From NCBI GenBank assembly GCA_964615375.1, contig CAZTOW010000006.1:186001-250000 (forward strand): a stretch of 64,000 nt of DNA. Direction: 5' to 3'. The notes beneath the pieces are model-generated. The model did no database searches. It was not told the DNA's origin and saw nothing but the letters and a program-made list of their open reading frames with translations. This DNA is from CAZKWG01 sp964615375 (lineage in GTDB: Bacteria; Myxococcota_A; UBA796; CAZKWG01). A program made the translations under genes and the position numbers. Positions 63,505 through 64,000 of this stretch are shown here, piece after piece. Numbering within the stretch: position 1 is the stretch's first letter; each line of letters opens with the position of its first letter.

Positions 63505-64000
63505 ATGTTCGCCATCTTCCCAGCGTCGTCCCTGGACAACTCCATCCTCACCTCCGTGCTGGTGGGGCTGCTGGTGGTGTGGGCGCTCCAGGAGACCCTG
63601 GGCTGGAACTTCACGGGGCTGGTGGTCCCCGGCTACCTGGCCAGCATCTTCATCATCCAGCCGGTGGCGGGCGTGGTGGTCGTGGTGGAGGCCCTGCTGT
63701 GCTGGGGCGTCTTCCTGGCCATCTCCGAGCGCGTGCCGGCCTGGTGGCCCTGGACGCCGCTCTTCGGGCGGGACCGCTTCTTCCTGTTCCTGCTGCTCAG
63801 CGTGCTGGTCCGGCTCCTGCTGGAGGCTGGGGGCTTCGACTTCCTCTCGGAGAGCCTGGGGCTCGCCGTGTCCGAGGACCTGCACTCCATGGGCCTGGTG
63901 GTCGTGCCGCTGGCGGCCAACGCGCTCTGGCGCTCGGGGACCACCCGCAGCCTGGCGCGCTTCGGCCTGCCCGTGGCGCTGACCTGGGCGATCCTCACCT
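63505..64000 (+). CDS. PgsC/CapC-like poly-gamma-glutamate synthesis membrane protein (3' end beyond window)
   Basis: 165 residues visible. Five hydrophobic segments and the family entrance LGWNFTGLVVPGYLASIFI (Gly-x5-V-P-G-Y-L-A), as in PgsC/CapC, the membrane partner of poly-gamma-glutamate ligase. ATG 63505 directly abuts the stop of the kinase-like gene (no gap), so they are translated together. The ligase subunit (PgsB/CapB) would be expected just beyond the window; without it the substrate is uncertain. Confidence 0.75.
   Translation, partial: MFAIFPASSLDNSILTSVLVGLLVVWALQETLGWNFTGLVVPGYLASIFIIQPVAGVVVVVEALLCWGVFLAISERVPAWWPWTPLFGRDRFFLFLLLSVLVRLLLEAGGFDFLSESLGLAVSEDLHSMGLVVVPLAANALWRSGTTRSLARFGLPVALTWAILT

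Noticed and set aside
61303..63885. Minus-strand open frame of 860 codons
   Set aside because: Antisense to the kinase-like protein that has recognisable ATPase motifs; Gln/Arg/Gly-rich shadow.

Overview
ORGANISM. The window is very GC-rich bacterial DNA. Signal peptides, lipoboxes, beta-helix, MopE-type, FG-GAP and Asp-box repeat proteins, many short acidic Ala/Pro/Glu/Thr/Asp linkers, a Ser/Thr kinase, two FHA proteins, a NorR/NtrC-like activator and a MYXO-CTERM-like C-terminal tail point to a Gram-negative with a large surface lipoproteome, most likely a member of the Myxococcota. This is inferred from protein style, not from a marker gene. A 100-base N run at 15310-15409 inside a 16-bp tandem repeat shows the window is a scaffold with a conventional-size gap. 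LAYOUT. 0-5 kb (minus strand): a Gfo/Idh/MocA oxidoreductase, then dapC-dapD (lysine/peptidoglycan precursor), a GT-C type membrane glycosyltransferase and a rhomboid protease cut by the window edge. 5-10.6 kb: a lipoprotein of unknown role, a protein built like a polymorphic toxin with a PD-(D/E)xK-like tail, an Asp-box surface lipoprotein ending in a MYXO-CTERM-like tail, and an XRE/MmyB regulator. 10.7-15.7 kb: an accessory patch holding two tandem-duplicated lipoprotein genes with Glu-Gly linkers, a GH43-like propeller gene coupled to a small gene, the gapped tandem repeat and a fragment of a second XRE regulator. 15.7-29 kb: small metabolic and hypothetical genes, secreted or lipid-anchored proteins (beta-helix, FN3 protein, DsbA-like, leucine-rich), MltG, a Tat sulfatase and an Rpn-family nuclease-like protein. 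29-33.7 kb: a sulfotransferase fused in frame through a lipobox-like segment to a CehA/McbA-type PHP metallohydrolase, then an FHA/membrane protein pair. 33.7-40 kb: a large lipoprotein, a TauE-YeeE-YeeE-UspA operon, CrcB, a pentapeptide-repeat protein and a VapBC-type module. 40-46.7 kb: a sulfate-type ABC transporter operon that ends in its own sigma-54 activator gene, preceded by an OprO/P-like porin. 46.7-51.8 kb: Uma2, EVE, archaeal-type S-adenosylmethionine synthetase and an 811-aa lipoprotein. 51.9-57.7 kb: Ser/Thr kinase, a membrane protein, a MopE/FG-GAP lipoprotein and, convergent, an FHA-winged-helix protein. 57.7-64 kb: RluA-type pseudouridine synthase, Suv3-like helicase, a histidine-kinase-like protein lacking the phospho-acceptor His, and the start of a PgsC/CapC-like gene. 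HOW IT FITS. The strongest system-level signal is regulatory. Three sigma-54 (-24/-12) promoters can be read directly: upstream of the sulfate-type binding-protein operon (exact consensus), upstream of the adjacent porin, and upstream of the TauE-YeeE-YeeE-UspA operon. Each has an inverted repeat about 80-130 bases upstream of the predicted start, where sigma-54 activators bind. The activator gene is the last gene of the first operon, so the porin, the ABC transporter and the activator look like one self-regulated outer-to-inner-membrane oxyanion uptake unit, with a sulfur-handling operon under the same sigma factor but a different upstream site. No tRNA, rRNA or CRISPR array was seen.
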